A program made the position numbers and the translations under genes. A stretch of 64,000 nucleotides of DNA from Glandiceps talaboti. Taxonomy: Eukaryota; Hemichordata; Enteropneusta; Spengelidae. Where the stretch lies: assembly GCF_964340395.1 (NCBI RefSeq), contig NC_135561.1:11687461-11751460 (forward strand). The letters run 5' to 3'. Positions 1-64,000 of this stretch are shown one piece after another; positions within the stretch are counted from its first letter, which is position 1; the number at the start of each line of letters is the position of its first letter. A model generated the notes under the pieces. It was given only the letters and a program-made list of their open reading frames with translations. It was not told the DNA's origin and did no database searches.

Positions 1-32611
<32,611 letters not shown>

Positions 32612-33163
32612 CTGTAAAATTACCAGTCATGGTGGTTGGCCCCGTCACAGTCATGATGGCCATCCTGAAAAACAACAACAGTTTGAGTACACTTTTAGTA
32701 TTCAGAAACACTGCCAATGACTTTCCAGTTAACCATCTTTCTACCCGGGGGGGGGGGGGGGGGGGGGGTATTTGTTTGTACACACACACACAGAGGACAA
32801 GTTGAGATAATCTTACATATTTTTGTTTTATGGGAAGAGGAACAGATTGAATTGAGTAATTCAAAGTTTATTTCTTTTTTTCTTTATTAGGAAGGGTTTG
32901 GGTGTTCTTTTTTTAAACCAAAAAATACATGTGCAAAAAAATAATGCAGTCTCTGGGACTTTGATGGGGAGGTTGAGGAACCATAGCGATAGTGGAGTAA
33001 CACAAAAATGTGTCATAGGTATTCTTTCTGGAATTACACTATTGGCTATTGCATAATGCAAACCACTTTATCAAATGGTAAGGCAAATCATAGACAATGG
33101 AGGGTTCTCGCCATTGTCTGTGTGCAAAGCAACAAACTCCTGCATGAAGGCAGAGTAAGTTAA

Positions 33164-33236
33164 TTTGGGACTCGATTCCAGCATTGTCCCTCCCTTCCTG
33201 TAATAAGGGCAATGTAAGAATCAAGTCCCGAATCAC
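33164..33236. repeat. Short imperfect hairpin in the intergenic region
   Basis: Arms gggactcgattccagcattg and caatgtaagaatcaagtccc pair over about 24 bases with several mismatches around a loop of about 15. Confidence 0.6.
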
Positions 33237-33929
33237 CCCGACCGTCTGCAATCAGCACTACAAAGTTGTTTACAAGTCTGTTTCCCCCCTATACTGGTAT
33301 TGGTAATGTACAATTTCGCAATCGACCAATTTGAAATAATAACAACGAAACTTCTTTGTGTATGTGTGTAGTCTTGATACCAACGTGGTCTCTAAATTAA
33401 CCTAGTCTGGATACCAACGTGGTCTCTAACCAACTGAGTGGAGGTGTAAATCGTAACGATACCGTATAGGAATTAGGCTAGTGTGCGTGGTGCATATGCA
33501 GTGACCATTCATTCAAAATAGTTGGTCTGTTTTGTGGCCGTACATATTGTGGACAACTTGATTATTCAACCAAGTTTATCTATCGTCTAATTTACACAAA
33601 GAAACAGGGTCTCACAAAATACCCCATCACAGTCAACAAAGTGACATTTTGACCGGTTAGTAAGGATTTACATCACAAAATGTAAAAATACAGCGGGGTT
33701 CAAAAAAGTTAAAACGTAAATCGGGGCGACGTGGCAGACGGATTTGTAATTCAAGTGCTAAAAGTGAGTTCCGGTAATGTCATCACTGTTTTTGAATTCT
33801 CTCCTGTCATACATATACGGGTGAGGCATCCATTAAATTGAAACATTTTTATAATTTTTATCAAATTTCTTTTAGGAAATAGCGACATAAACATATCATC
33901 TATGTGAAGCATTTTCGACCTGAACTCAC

Positions 33930-34060
33930 CTGTGGCTACAAGTCTGCCATCATGTTTTCGTTGTGAAAGACCCTTTAAGTTGAGAAAAATTGATATATAC
34001 GCCGTCAATCCCGCAAAATAAAGATTATTTGCTTACATTAAAAGTAAATGTACTGCAAAG
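33930..34060 (-). other. VPS13B: Possible untranslated first exon of VPS13B
   Basis: A strong minus-strand donor (CCACAG|GTGAGT) lies at 33,930/33,929. An acceptor at 32,612 precedes the exon with the VPS13B start codon. Splicing these two gives a leader without extending the protein, and a short upstream reading frame of five codons (MMADL) would lie in it. The 5' limit is arbitrary. Inference from splice motifs only. Confidence 0.3.
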
Positions 34061-34379
34061 GTCACTATGATATATATATTTTTTACCATATATGAAGAAA
34101 AACAACCTGATATTTATATTTCAGGAGATTTGTTGTTGTTTGACTGCCATAGTATGATTTACCAGCAATCTACGTTCCATTTCCGGTATGTTTTTTTTTT
34201 ATTCGCAGACGACCTTGCCTTTGTCCTCTTGTGCCTGTCAGCTGTGGTCTGTTTATATCTCGAAATGTCTGGTTTTTAGCGAATTTATTGAAAACTACAT
34301 CGGAAATTTAATTCCAAGAATGTCATGTGACGATTCTCAACAGCGAGGGGGATAAGAAAGCGACCAAGAGGGACTCATG

Positions 34380-34610
34380 TGAAGAATTTAATGTCTACGT
34401 GATTGTTTGCGACTCAGCGAGCGTGCGTGCATAACACGGCGTGTAATTTCGGTCATAAAGCAGTCGGTGCAGTCAGTGACCGGCTTTCTTTCGATTGAAC
34501 ATTGATTGCAATTACCTAAGTAACGCTTTACCGAGTTGGTATTTAGAAAACACACCATTTGATTCTGTCGTAAGCTCCGGTAGGATTTACTAAGTGTGAG
34601 ACATACCAAG
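34380..34610 (+). other. KDM1B: Possible untranslated first exon of KDM1B
   Basis: The sequence is relatively CpG-rich and ends in a good plus-strand donor (CCAAG|GTAGGT at 34,611). The exon with the KDM1B start codon begins after an acceptor at 37,906, so an upstream untranslated exon must exist and this is the best nearby candidate. The left limit is arbitrary. Confidence 0.3.
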
Positions 34611-35964
34611 GTAGGTAAAGAGAGACCAATGTGTTCGTGAGTGAGTGATTCCTATAACCTCTGACAAATTGACATGCCTTTTGTTGACGACGAAGCCATT
34701 TAAATCGGTCATTCAAATTACAATTTCACAAGCGGTTCTATTCAGCCATTGTTTCAGGGTACCATATTGTTCCATTTATTGCGCTTGGCGTCGTTAAAAT
34801 GTTTAGTGTACAAAATCCGTCGTATTTCCCCCCATATGCTTGTGTAATTTCTAGTACATATTTTTGAGGTTTGAGGCCACATCATGGCACATGTGCCAAG
34901 GTTTTGTAATTGTTATTGTTGTGATGGCCTCCAGGCTGCCTGAATGATTCAGAATGTCTCACTTTTTCTTTAATCTAACTCTAAAATTCAGTACCCGCAG
35001 AAACACACGTGTGGTACTAAGACAACATTTTGAGGCTAATTTTCAATGCTGGTGTTACATTCACAATCTCATTAAGAATTTGATGAATGTGGACAGCATT
35101 ATAGGACCATATGTGCTGCCATGTCAAAACAATTCGAATATTAAATTTTTAGTCTCAGAGCTATGAACAAATACATATGTAGGTATCGAGTATTTGTTTA
35201 CCTCACTCCTCAGCATAAATACTAACCAAAATAATATAAGATATTTAGATTTTTTTTCAAAATCATGTGTTCATATTTCTCTAGTATTAGCACTACATTT
35301 CAATGCAAACACTGACATTACCAGAATATATATATGGTTACAACTATGTGACAACATATATACTATGTAGTCATCATTGAATATAGTGTTTTTGTATGTT
35401 AAAACAGACTGCAATGAATGAGTCATGTCAATGTACATGTACAGTATGTGGTTTGTTTATTTGAAAGAAATTGGTGTTTGGTTGAAGGCCGAGCTTGTAA
35501 TTCAGACTGTGTTTAAAATGCTACCTGCTGTTTTGTTACAACGTTTTCAGTTAATGTGTCTTGCATGTAATGGATAAAATATCTGTTCTACACACTCTTA
35601 CCATCAGACATGTTTAGATTTAAATTATTTTACCCTATAAACACATTGACATGGTTTTTGTGTAATCAGCAAATAAGTAATTTAGGAAATTATAAAATAA
35701 GGAACTGACATTTGAAATATAGGGTTTCATTATGTTTTTAATCACAGTAAGAATATTAACTACAAGGAATTTAATTGGAGTTTGTGAGATCTGACATTTA
35801 ATCTAGTCTGCTATATTCAGTAATTTCCCAATAGAAATCATACAATTACTTGTAAAATCTTGTAATTCAATACAAATACAAACATACTTTGCTTTGCTTA
35901 CATGTACTCGTCTGTAAGCCAGGACAACACATGAGATGTTGTGTACCTTTATTTTTGAGCATAT

Positions 35965-36215
35965 TTAGATGTTATTACCCAATATTTTTCTTCGTTCAGC
36001 CAAGGAAAATATGAGTGGCCTAAGGGGTCTAGCGCGACTCATAGTGACAATCTTTTAGGTCATGGGTATTTTCTGGCTGAATGAAGAAAAATATTGGGAA
36101 ATAATATAATTATACCAGCGGAAGTAATATAGAAAAATAAGGTAAAGTAATGGCAATTTTGAACGTTTTGACACATATTTCGAAACACAGCAGAACCAGT
36201 GATGTAGACACGCAT
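35965..36215. repeat. Foldback element family A, copy 2, KDM1B 5' UTR intron
   Basis: Inverted ends cccaatatttttcttcgttc and gaatgaagaaaaatattggg, then the family tail ttgaacgttttgacacatat and cagcagaaccagtgatgtag. Confidence 0.85.
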
Positions 36216-36334
36216 TGTCATGACATAGAGACGCGTTGTTGTAATGTATAATGACCAGAGTATCGGGGTATATACATGTATTCCATATTTTTTGTTCTAA
36301 ATGGCTCGTGCATCGTATAGATATTATAGTAGTC

Positions 36335-36765
36335 CTGTTTGGCATCAATCTGATTGAAATCTGATGTGGTAAAAGCGAGTAGATGTCTTTATTTACCTCC
36401 ATATGTCCATCATTTTGTGTCGTTTGTTTTGTTCCAAGTGATCACTGCCTTCCCACATCTGAACCTATGTAATAGACAATCTTGTTTGAATCTCGCGCTT
36501 TCGATTGGCCAATCAGGATGAGCGTTATGTTGGCAGCTGCGAACAGGGGAGAAATTGAAGCCTGCTGATTGGTTGTGTAAACCTTACAATATTGTCGACA
36601 TTCAGTGGGATTGCCTATTACACAGGTTCAGATGTGGGAAGGCGGCGATCACTCGGAACAAAACAAACGTCACAAAATGGTGGAAATAGAGGTAAATAAA
36701 GGCATCTGGTCACTTTCACCACATCAGATTTTAATCAGATTGGTTTGGCATATACTAGGTTTTAG
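36335..36765. repeat. Long inverted repeat (two arms of about 145 bases), KDM1B 5' UTR intron
   Basis: The left arm at about 36,337-36,480 and the right arm at about 36,613-36,758 are inverted copies at roughly 85-90% identity (key word: cttcccacatctgaacc / ggttcagatgtgggaag). The 130-base spacer includes gattggccaatcagg. Confidence 0.88.
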
Positions 36766-37039
36766 TATATGCCTTCCTGTTTGTAGACGGAAGTTAGGAC
36801 CCAATTTCACCTGAAATACAAATGTAGAACAAGGCACATCATAAAAATTATGAACATTCAATTTCGTGGTTGACACCATAACTTCTGCTCCATGCGGTGC
36901 ACACTTCACATACATTACTAGAGTATACAGGCACATGTGAGAACAAATCAACCTTCTTGTTCTATTTTGACCCTCCAAGCAGAGGTAACATACTATTGCA
37001 GGGACCAAGAATTCTGACACTCTTGAAATTCTGAAGGAA

Positions 37040-37205
37040 AGGGACAATGTCAGAATTCATCCATCAGTCTGTCAATGGAACATAATTCCTTAGACATGCA
37101 ATATCTGATTTCTTTCAAACCTGGCACAAAGGTGATATGTCTGCCATATGAGATTTTGTTTTGTGACAAAACCCATACATGTAGTTTATGAAAATGTCTC
37201 TATTA
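37040..37205. repeat. Dispersed repeat shared with 48,890-49,100
   Basis: Shares agacatgcaatatctgattt, ctttcaaacctggcacaaag and gtga.atg with the copy in KDM1B intron 2. Confidence 0.65.
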
Positions 37206-37906
37206 AAGCAGAGTGACTTTCTCCCCTTTAAGATAATGTCCCTACCTGACTCGATTTAAAACTGATTCAAATTGAATCTATTCAGTTTGAATCGGTTTGA
37301 AACTGTTTTATGTCTTCACAAGAAAACTGAGCAATTGCCAATGGATTTGAATTAGTTCACTTCTGCTTTTGTGTCATTTCCAAACATATTGTCCCCCCCC
37401 CCCCCCCCCCCCCCAACCAGTTTTAGTGCATATGTAACAGGAGCGTTGCCTTTGATTGATTTGAGATTTAAAAGCAACTCAGCAGTCCATATGGGGACAG
37501 GGCTATTGACTATAGTTTCATACTTTTGTACTTATTGTTTTACATTTTTACTTGCATGTATTTCAATTCATTTTACATGTATTTCATGTACTGCCCATAT
37601 ACATATGTCAAACCATGCTTTCTTCTCATGAATGTTACCAGTACTATTATCAGAAGTGATCAGACACTGAAACTACAACTACTTTTCAATTTTTAAACAA
37701 GGATTGTCCTTGATTAGGCTCCCTTGAGATGCTGAACATTACACTTGTACTGTTTGAATGATTTTCTACTCAATATAGTGATCTATTCAATAAATTAATC
37801 TGCAGCAGTTAGTCAGAAACATACATATATACGAGCTCAGAGAACTGTTAACTTTCCACACAATTTTTGTTGAATTTTCAATGACGTTAATTACCTTGAT
37901 TTTCAG

Positions 37907-57409
<19,503 letters not shown>

Positions 57410-58640
57410 CTGCTACATGGATGTGTTGCAGTTTAACTTTAAAGGACACAAAGATGCCAAATGTATCATTATTTCAAAGATGTGATGAAATTTACCTTTC
57501 TGAGAGCAAGCCCTTACTCATCGATGCCCATAAATATCAGTGGTGGCCATATTTGATTTGTGATTGTTGCTTGCTATCTGGACAGCCATATTTGATTTCT
57601 GATTGGTTGCTGCGATGAGTGGCAGCCATATTTGATTTCTGATTGGTTGCTGCTATGAGTGACAGCCATATTTGATTTCTGATTGGTTGCTTGACAAGAT
57701 GGCAACATGCATCCATTATTCACTACATAGCATAAACATATGCAGCACTTCTATTTCCTGTATTAAACTGGATGTCATTGTCTCAAAAAGATGGTGGGCG
57801 AACCATGAAGATAGTGTTATATATCAGTGGTATTTCTTTCTTTTCCGAAATATTTTGAGTATGTTGTAGATAATATCTGACAACAATGAACTGTGTGTTT
57901 ATGTTCATTGACAGCAGTAAAAAAAATCCAATATGGCCGTTACTGCCTTTATTTGAAATATTTGCCCCAAAACAGAAGCAAATGAAGGGAAATGTTTACC
58001 AGTAACGCTACATAGGAGCTTGTTTTGAGAAGTTATACACCAAAAGGTATTCACAGAATCAGATAGAGATGGCACTCTGCTGGAACACATACAATCAATC
58101 AATCAAACAAACTTTACCAGCGTAATCAGATTTTGTTTTTAGTGTACATCAATTTTTTTAAGTGCAAATTGTTCATTTATCAGGAGTGTTTCTTGTGTTT
58201 AGAATTTTCTAACAAATCAATGTATTTCCAAATATATATAGTATATGTATATATTTGTAGTTGGTCTCAGTATTATTCAGTGTGTTCCTTAACTAATCCC
58301 TTGTCTACCACGTATAATGGTTGAATCCAGCTTTAAATGACAGTCCACTTTACCACCAGTAATGGACTGTTCCAAGTTTGAACATCAGAGGGGTGGTAGG
58401 ATTCAAGAGAATGAACTTATAAATGTAAACAATATTGTTGTGAATGTGAGTACAGACAGTAGAATTTACTGACAACTTTTAACTAAAAAATAATGTAACT
58501 TTTCTGTCCATTTTTTTGTGATGTATTCAATGTACCAATATGTATTTTGTGCCATAAAAAACTTTAGTATAATTAACCTGCAGCTGTTATCAATTATGTC
58601 TTTGCTTTACTCCGTGCATAGGTCATCTTTTTGCAAAACT
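57410..58640 (+). other. KDM1B: KDM1B 3' UTR and downstream DNA, end not resolved
   Basis: The stop is followed by AT-rich DNA with no supported gene. A weak poly(A)-type hexamer ATTAAA lies at 57,762. The true transcript end cannot be fixed. It includes a 40-base minisatellite at about 57,540-57,700. Confidence 0.45.
57540..57700. repeat. 40-base minisatellite just after KDM1B
   Basis: Three to four copies of cagccatatttgatttctga and ttggttgctg, likely inside the 3' UTR. Confidence 0.85.
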
Positions 58641-59110
58641 TGAAACAAAGTAGATGGCATGTAACATTCACCAATAATGCCCATTGCCACACAGGCCATG
58701 GCTCATGTTTATACAAAGTTTGAAACAACATGTACATGTATGTCTTTGGGCTCTTGCTACATGAGACTCATCTTTGACAGCTCATATTTGTGCAATGTTT
58801 GAGTCAAGATATATGTCTTTGTGCCCTTGCTACACAGTACATGACTCATCTTTGCACAAAGTTTGAAACAAGATATACATCTCTGTCCTTGCCGAACACG
58901 AAGTGTGTCGTTGGGTCCTTGCTATACACTTTATAGCCCATCCTTGTGCAAAGTTTAGTTTGAAACAAGATGTATATCCTTGTGTCTTTGCCGCACAAGA
59001 TGTGTGTGTTTGGGCCCTTGCTACACAGTACATAACTCATCTTTGCACAAAGTTTGAAACAAGATGGATGACCTCAAAAAATAGTATTGTAGAGTCCCAT
59101 GACAATTGAA
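58640..59110. repeat. Degenerate repeat of about 95-120 bases downstream of KDM1B
   Basis: Recurring tttgcacaaagtttgaaaca, agatgtat and gggcccttgctacacagtac at four to five positions. Confidence 0.7.
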
Positions 59111-60399
59111 TGTCATTGCCACACAAGATGCGTGTCTCTTGGCCTTTGTTATACAGTTCATAACTCGTATATTTGACCCCAATTAAAAGAAAATTGCAGA
59201 GAAATATATGTGTTGACAGGATTTCATGTACATTATGGGACCATGCACTTCCACACTAATTTGCATATTGGCAATGCAATACTGTTTTCAGTATTGCAGT
59301 GCAAACAGCAATGGTATGTGCATGCACTGATGCAAGCTGTCACTAGTACATGTGTAACAATATCACGACACCCATCTGTGTGCAAAGTTTGTAAGTTTAA
59401 CATCCAAGCCAAAAATTACGCCGTTGATTGAGGGATTTATTTGTATCTACCTTGTGTGAAAAGTTACATGCCATTTCTGATTATTAAAAGCCAATTAATT
59501 CACAGTGCAAGAAAAGTTTCTGTTTCGCTGTTTTTTTTATTCATGTTATGCTTTTTTCTTTTTCTTTTTTTTTATAAAAACTAGATATCCATCCATTATT
59601 ATATTATATTAATCATAATAATGATGAAATCCCAAAGAAATGAAATATGTATTTGTTTCAATCTAATCAATTTATTATAAATATCTTAATGAATTTTGAA
59701 TTTTATATGCGAGATGTCTTCGATGATGTGGCGATTTGATAACAGAGCCAAAGGAAACCTCTGTATTTTAGGGGACAAATTCATTTCAAACTGTTAGTTT
59801 ACCTCCAGGTGTCTGTTCTGTGTTTTTGATCGAAGTATGAACGATGAAGTACTGCAAGATATTGATACATTACTGGACTTGTCCTGATGGATAGACGTAG
59901 ATTTTGCTATAGTAGTCACAACATTGCCTACTCAGCGGCAAAGTTGAATGACAGTGTACTTTGATAATGCCGTTGAATGGACGTGCAGTATTCATTTTTG
60001 CAAATAAACCCTGTCTATTGGTAGATATCATCATGGCTAGATGTACTGATGTATTAGACAACAAACCTTGATAGCTGTAAGAGGTGCCAAATTTGAAATT
60101 TGTTATCATTGAAGTTATTGCACAATTGCAGCACATCGTTGATCTGATTGTACTATATTCTGTACAAAGACTCAGATGGTCTGACCCATTTTGGTAATGT
60201 ATCAACATGTTGCAGTAGTTTATCACTCATGCTTGGATTGGAAGCACTGTAAAGAGACCCACCACTCCAGAAAATAAAAGGTATTTTCATAAACGCCAAA
60301 GAGCTTACTTCCTTGTGATAAGTATCTATATGCTACTTTCATTTGTCGACAGATCGTCAGATGATGATTTTTTACGCGGATGTTAATAAAATAGTCTAA

Positions 60400-60640
60400 T
60401 AACTAAGGGCTATGAATATTCAGTGTACACCTAATAAATATTCATGTCTACTAATGAGGCAAAGGTGTTCCAGTGAATGAACAATTGAGGTGAAAAAAAA
60501 ATCTTCAATTTGATATTTTTTGGCAACTGAGCGAAAATTAATGTGATGTGAGACTATATAAAATGACTTCAGAATTCAAGGTTTATGAAAATACCTTTAT
60601 ATCCTGGAGTGGCATTCCCCGTTAAAATTCCAAACCCCCC
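60400..60640. repeat. Dispersed element shared with VPS13B intron 12
   Basis: Shares gctatgaatattcagtgtac, tttggcaactg, atgtgatgtgaga and a ctccagg/cctggag-type end with 20,720-20,940. Confidence 0.65.
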
Positions 60641-60830
60641 TATTCAGGAGCCTTAATTTACATATCTGTTGAATATTCATGATATGCAGAACACTGAACA
60701 ATGGCTACTAAAAACCTGCCAATCAGCTCATTCTATTCAGGAGCCTTAATTTACATATCTGTTGAATATTCATGATATGCAGAACACTGAACAATGGCTA
60801 CTAAAAACCTGCCAATCTGCTCATTCTGTG
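60641..60830. repeat. Recent 93-base tandem duplication
   Basis: Two almost identical copies beginning tattcaggagccttaattta at 60,641 and 60,734. Confidence 0.95.
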
Positions 60831-61524
60831 TGCTCATCATAGGCTAATTATCACCTATTTGTTAGGTGTTTGAGGGTGTTTTCAGAAAGCTGAAGGTCAC
60901 ATGAAAGGTTTTGACAATTTGAAATGGATCATTCCCCTTAGTTTGTTAAAAGAAGTGTTTTCATCAATAGGGATACTGTTTCTTTGAACGACTGATTAGG
61001 GTTCAATCATTTAATACGCATATTTTTTATTTATTTAAAATACAGATGCCGCTTTTATCAACTTATCTTTTTTATTGCTTTTGTAATATAATCAACTTTT
61101 GCTTCATATTAATGCAATGTTTTAGACATGTCTTTGTTGCAAATGTGCAAAAAAAAATAAGTAAAGTATTACATGTAAGTAAGTAGTTAAAGAACTTAAC
61201 ATTTGTAACTTCTTTTGTTTATTTTGCCTTCAAAAGTGTACATAGATAAGCCAATATCATCCTCTCATAATGTATGCAAATATATGCAGGAACTTGTCAT
61301 TTTGTTGCAAATACTTGTAAATGTGGATTGGGTTTGGGGTGGGGCTGGGTTGATGAAAGGGATGATAATGTGGGATGTGAAGCATCTTTTTATTTGGTAA
61401 TGTATTTTAAACTTATAATTTTCTCTTGAAAATGGAGTCTTTCAGAATCGTAGATTCACCATGTATGCAAAGTCCACCCTAAAGTTATGAAGAAACCCCT
61501 ATAGGAATGATTTATGACATGTAT

Positions 61525-61990
61525 GCAGGTTCCAGATATTAAAGATTCAAAGGTATCCAGATTCCAGGGCCTCAAAATTCAGTTGATATGCAGATTCCAG
61601 GTATTAAAATACAATGGATATTCAGATCCCAGGGTCTGCAAATTCAATATACAGTATATGCAGATTCCAAGGCCTCAAAAGTCAATGGATATGCAGATTG
61701 CATGGTTTATGAATAAAATAGCTCTAGAGGTTATGGGGTCTGAAAATCCAATACATATGCAGATTCTAGGGTTTAAAAAAATCAATGGATATGCAAATTC
61801 AGGGGTTTATGAATAATAGATTTCAAGATCTCATTATTCAAGGATTATGCCAATATTCCATGGTCTGAAAATTAAATAAATATGCAGAGTCCGCGGTCTA
61901 AAACACTAAAGGGTATGCAAATCCAGGATTTAATAATTCAATAGATATGCAGATTCCAGGGTCTGAAATTCAGATTAGATTCGCAAGATA
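61525..61990. repeat. Degenerate GATATGCAGATTCCAGGGTCT repeat
   Basis: About eleven irregular copies with unit 35-40 bases and strong drift. Confidence 0.8.
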
Positions 61991-62189
61991 AGCAAGGAAT
62001 GGAGATGATGAATAATTTTCATGATTGTCTCAGACATTTCAAGTAACTTTGTGGTGAGATATTTTCATAAACTATGGCATCGTCGCAAACCACGGCCTCT
62101 TTTATGGCGCCGTCCAAAACGCACCGTCCAGAGGCTCATTATTTCGCAGTGTCGTGGAAGAAATAACCACTCTGGTTGCGAGAATGAAA

Positions 62190-62545
62190 CTATGGGTTCT
62201 GGAGAGTTATTTCATTATTCTACATCACTTAGAGAAACATGTTGATCTTGCTTAACCGATATCTTAGCTGCGAATAAATACTATTGAGAAATAATTTACA
62301 GTGAAGGGAATAAGCACCTATAGGAGTCACAAATATTCATTGTTCAACCATGAATAATCATTTCTACTGACTCCCATGATGCAATGGCCCACAGCAAAGA
62401 TACCCTATAAAGGCATAAGATCAACTTGATGTTTCTCTGAAATTGCAAATGGCTGTAGGTGATGTAAAATCATGAATTTACTCTCCAGAAACCATAATTT
62501 ATGAAAATGCCTTCATTTCCTGGAGTGGTGTTCACTTTTAATGAT
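62190..62545. repeat. Foldback element, copy related to 11,285-11,545
   Basis: The ends ggttctggagagttatttca and actctccagaaacc are inverted. The core carries ggaataagcacctatagga and ctgactcccatgatgcaatg. Confidence 0.75.
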
Positions 62546-62984
62546 TACAATGAAAAGTCACAGTTAGCAATGCTTTCCAATCAGTTCATAGTGACTCACC
62601 ATAAAGTATGATTCCGTTGTCTTTTTATATACTGCTTGCTGGGCTGTGTTCACACAAAAAAGTTGGCACGGTCATGTGTACTGTTCCAACGTACAATGTG
62701 TTATCATGACGTCGTCTGACAGACAATTCAGCTGATTACTCTGGTGGTGATCATCACTGTCTAAATATTAAACCAAACTAAGCCCTTCCAATATTCATTT
62801 CTAGTCAAGTCTATTCTGACGTACCTTATACAGAGACTGGTAGAGTACTGGTATTTGCAAGTGTGCAATTTTTTGCCGGTGGAAAAACAAAGCTCTTCAC
62901 TAGCTACATGTATGTTAGTAGGAGAACACTTACTTAGAACACTTAGAGAGAGAAGAGAACACTTACTTAGACAGTATGAGGAGA

Positions 62985-63125
62985 TTTGACAGCATTGACC
63001 AATCTGAATGCTTGACAAGACAGCCCAATGACAGCCAGTGATAAAATTGACCAATCAGAATGCTTGACAATGCAACCCAATGACAGCCAGTGATAGAATT
63101 TACCAATTAGAATGATTGACAATAC
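62985..63125. repeat. 52-base repeat, about 2.5 copies
   Basis: Units ttgaccaatcagaatgcttg and cccaatgacagccagtgata at a spacing of 52. Confidence 0.85.
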
Positions 63126-64000
63126 CAGTCAACGATAACCATCATTGAAATGCCAGAAGATGATTTTTCATACCTTTGAAGGCATGCATCAATATGAGGA
63201 TCATGGGTTTTTAAATTTTTGAATAAAAAAACATAAACTCAAACTTGTACCAATTCAACTTATGGATTATTCTTACTTTCACAATACTATGTAAATATGA
63301 GAGTAGATACATCCATCCCTTCTCCACCTCACAGGTTTATTCTGGTTAATTCGTTTGTTCTAGCGTAGAATCAAGTCATGTGTCTAGGGATTTTTGCCTT
63401 CCCACTACGTTAAGGCCATATAGCAGTTGTGTATTTAAGGCTTAAATGTATGCATATGATATTTGAATATGGTAATCATATATATATCATACTACTCAAC
63501 TGTTCTAATCACATGGTGACACTATTGGCATCCTCTCAGACAGTGGGTAAATTTTAGGTAAAAATATTATCTGTATGTTAGGCATATAGTGGAAGGCAGG
63601 AGCCATAATCTCCAAACGACTGGGCTGTTGGCTATGTTTGTCACTTGGTAGTAGAGAAGTCACATTATTTTAAGAGTCCGTATACATGTATGTTTGAGAT
63701 TTAAACTCAAGATGGTATCTTTTGTCATATAACTATCTTTAATAATGTGCTGCTAAAACAGGAAGTTTTCACCAGAAGATGGTCCATACCATACTATTTA
63801 GCAAAGGTGACATTATTTTACCAGCTAGATTTCAGCAGAACACAACAGGTTCATGATTGAGGAGAATATTTTGTGTACATTAATTCAATAATTAATACAA
63901 TAAGGATCCTGTTGTGTGTATCAGTAAAAGTGCTATTATCTACCCAGTAAACAAAAACCTTAACCTATCAAATTCATTTAGTTTTATATATATCATATGT
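63126..64000. other. Right end of window: no feature seen
   Basis: AT-rich DNA with short open frames only. No exon-like segment with splice sites and recognisable homology was found. Confidence 0.5.

Larger units (their letters stand above)
32612..34620. promoter_or_regulatory. Head-to-head region between VPS13B and KDM1B, likely divergent promoter
   Basis: The two genes point away from each other. The stretch 33,700-34,620 has more CpG dinucleotides than the surrounding AT-rich DNA and holds candidate first-exon donors for both strands (33,930 minus, 34,610 plus). No TATA box or other core element can be assigned with confidence. It also contains an 18-20 base poly-G run near 32,745 and a short hairpin at 33,164-33,236. 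Confidence 0.4.

Noticed and set aside
58830-59110. Short frames downstream of KDM1B in both strands
   Set aside because: They fall in a degenerate tandem repeat and match nothing I recognise.

Overview
This is a eukaryotic, almost certainly metazoan, genomic window. Coding sequence is split into short exons with GT-AG (and two GC-AG) introns, the DNA is AT-rich, and introns are full of microsatellites, minisatellites and small foldback elements. There are no prokaryotic features. The two proteins are clearly alignable to their human counterparts over nearly their full length, yet the introns are small (mostly 0.3-1.5 kb) and the repeats are not those of vertebrates. A marine invertebrate is most likely, possibly an invertebrate deuterostome such as a hemichordate or lancelet. 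The species cannot be named from sequence alone.

Left half (1-32,611, minus strand): the 5' three quarters of VPS13B (COH1, the Cohen syndrome gene), a giant bridge-like lipid transfer protein. I could chain 37 coding exons with matching splice phases from the start codon at 32,576 to an exon cut by the left edge. This gives about 3,115 codons, covering the chorein N-terminus, the long RBG-type lipid channel and the first part of the VAB adaptor-binding domain. The remaining C-terminus lies beyond base 1.

Middle (32,612-37,906): a head-to-head intergenic region holding the promoters and untranslated exons of both genes, plus several foldback elements.

Right half (37,907-57,409, plus strand): a complete KDM1B (LSD2/AOF1) gene, a flavin-dependent histone H3K4 demethylase. 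It has 15 coding exons and 808 residues, with the N-terminal zinc finger, CW zinc finger, SWIRM domain and split amine-oxidase domain. From 57,410 to 64,000 there are the 3' UTR and repeat-rich DNA with no gene I can support.

The two genes have unrelated cell functions (Golgi/endosome lipid transport and chromatin demethylation), so the pairing is positional rather than an operon. I found no new multi-gene system. The most interesting observations are local. They are a 66-bp tandem duplication of an exon end with its splice donor, which creates three in-frame donors in VPS13B, a minisatellite overlapping the VPS13B exon 2 acceptor, decayed tandem copies of an exon end in intron 24, two GC-AG introns, and several families of small inverted-repeat elements.
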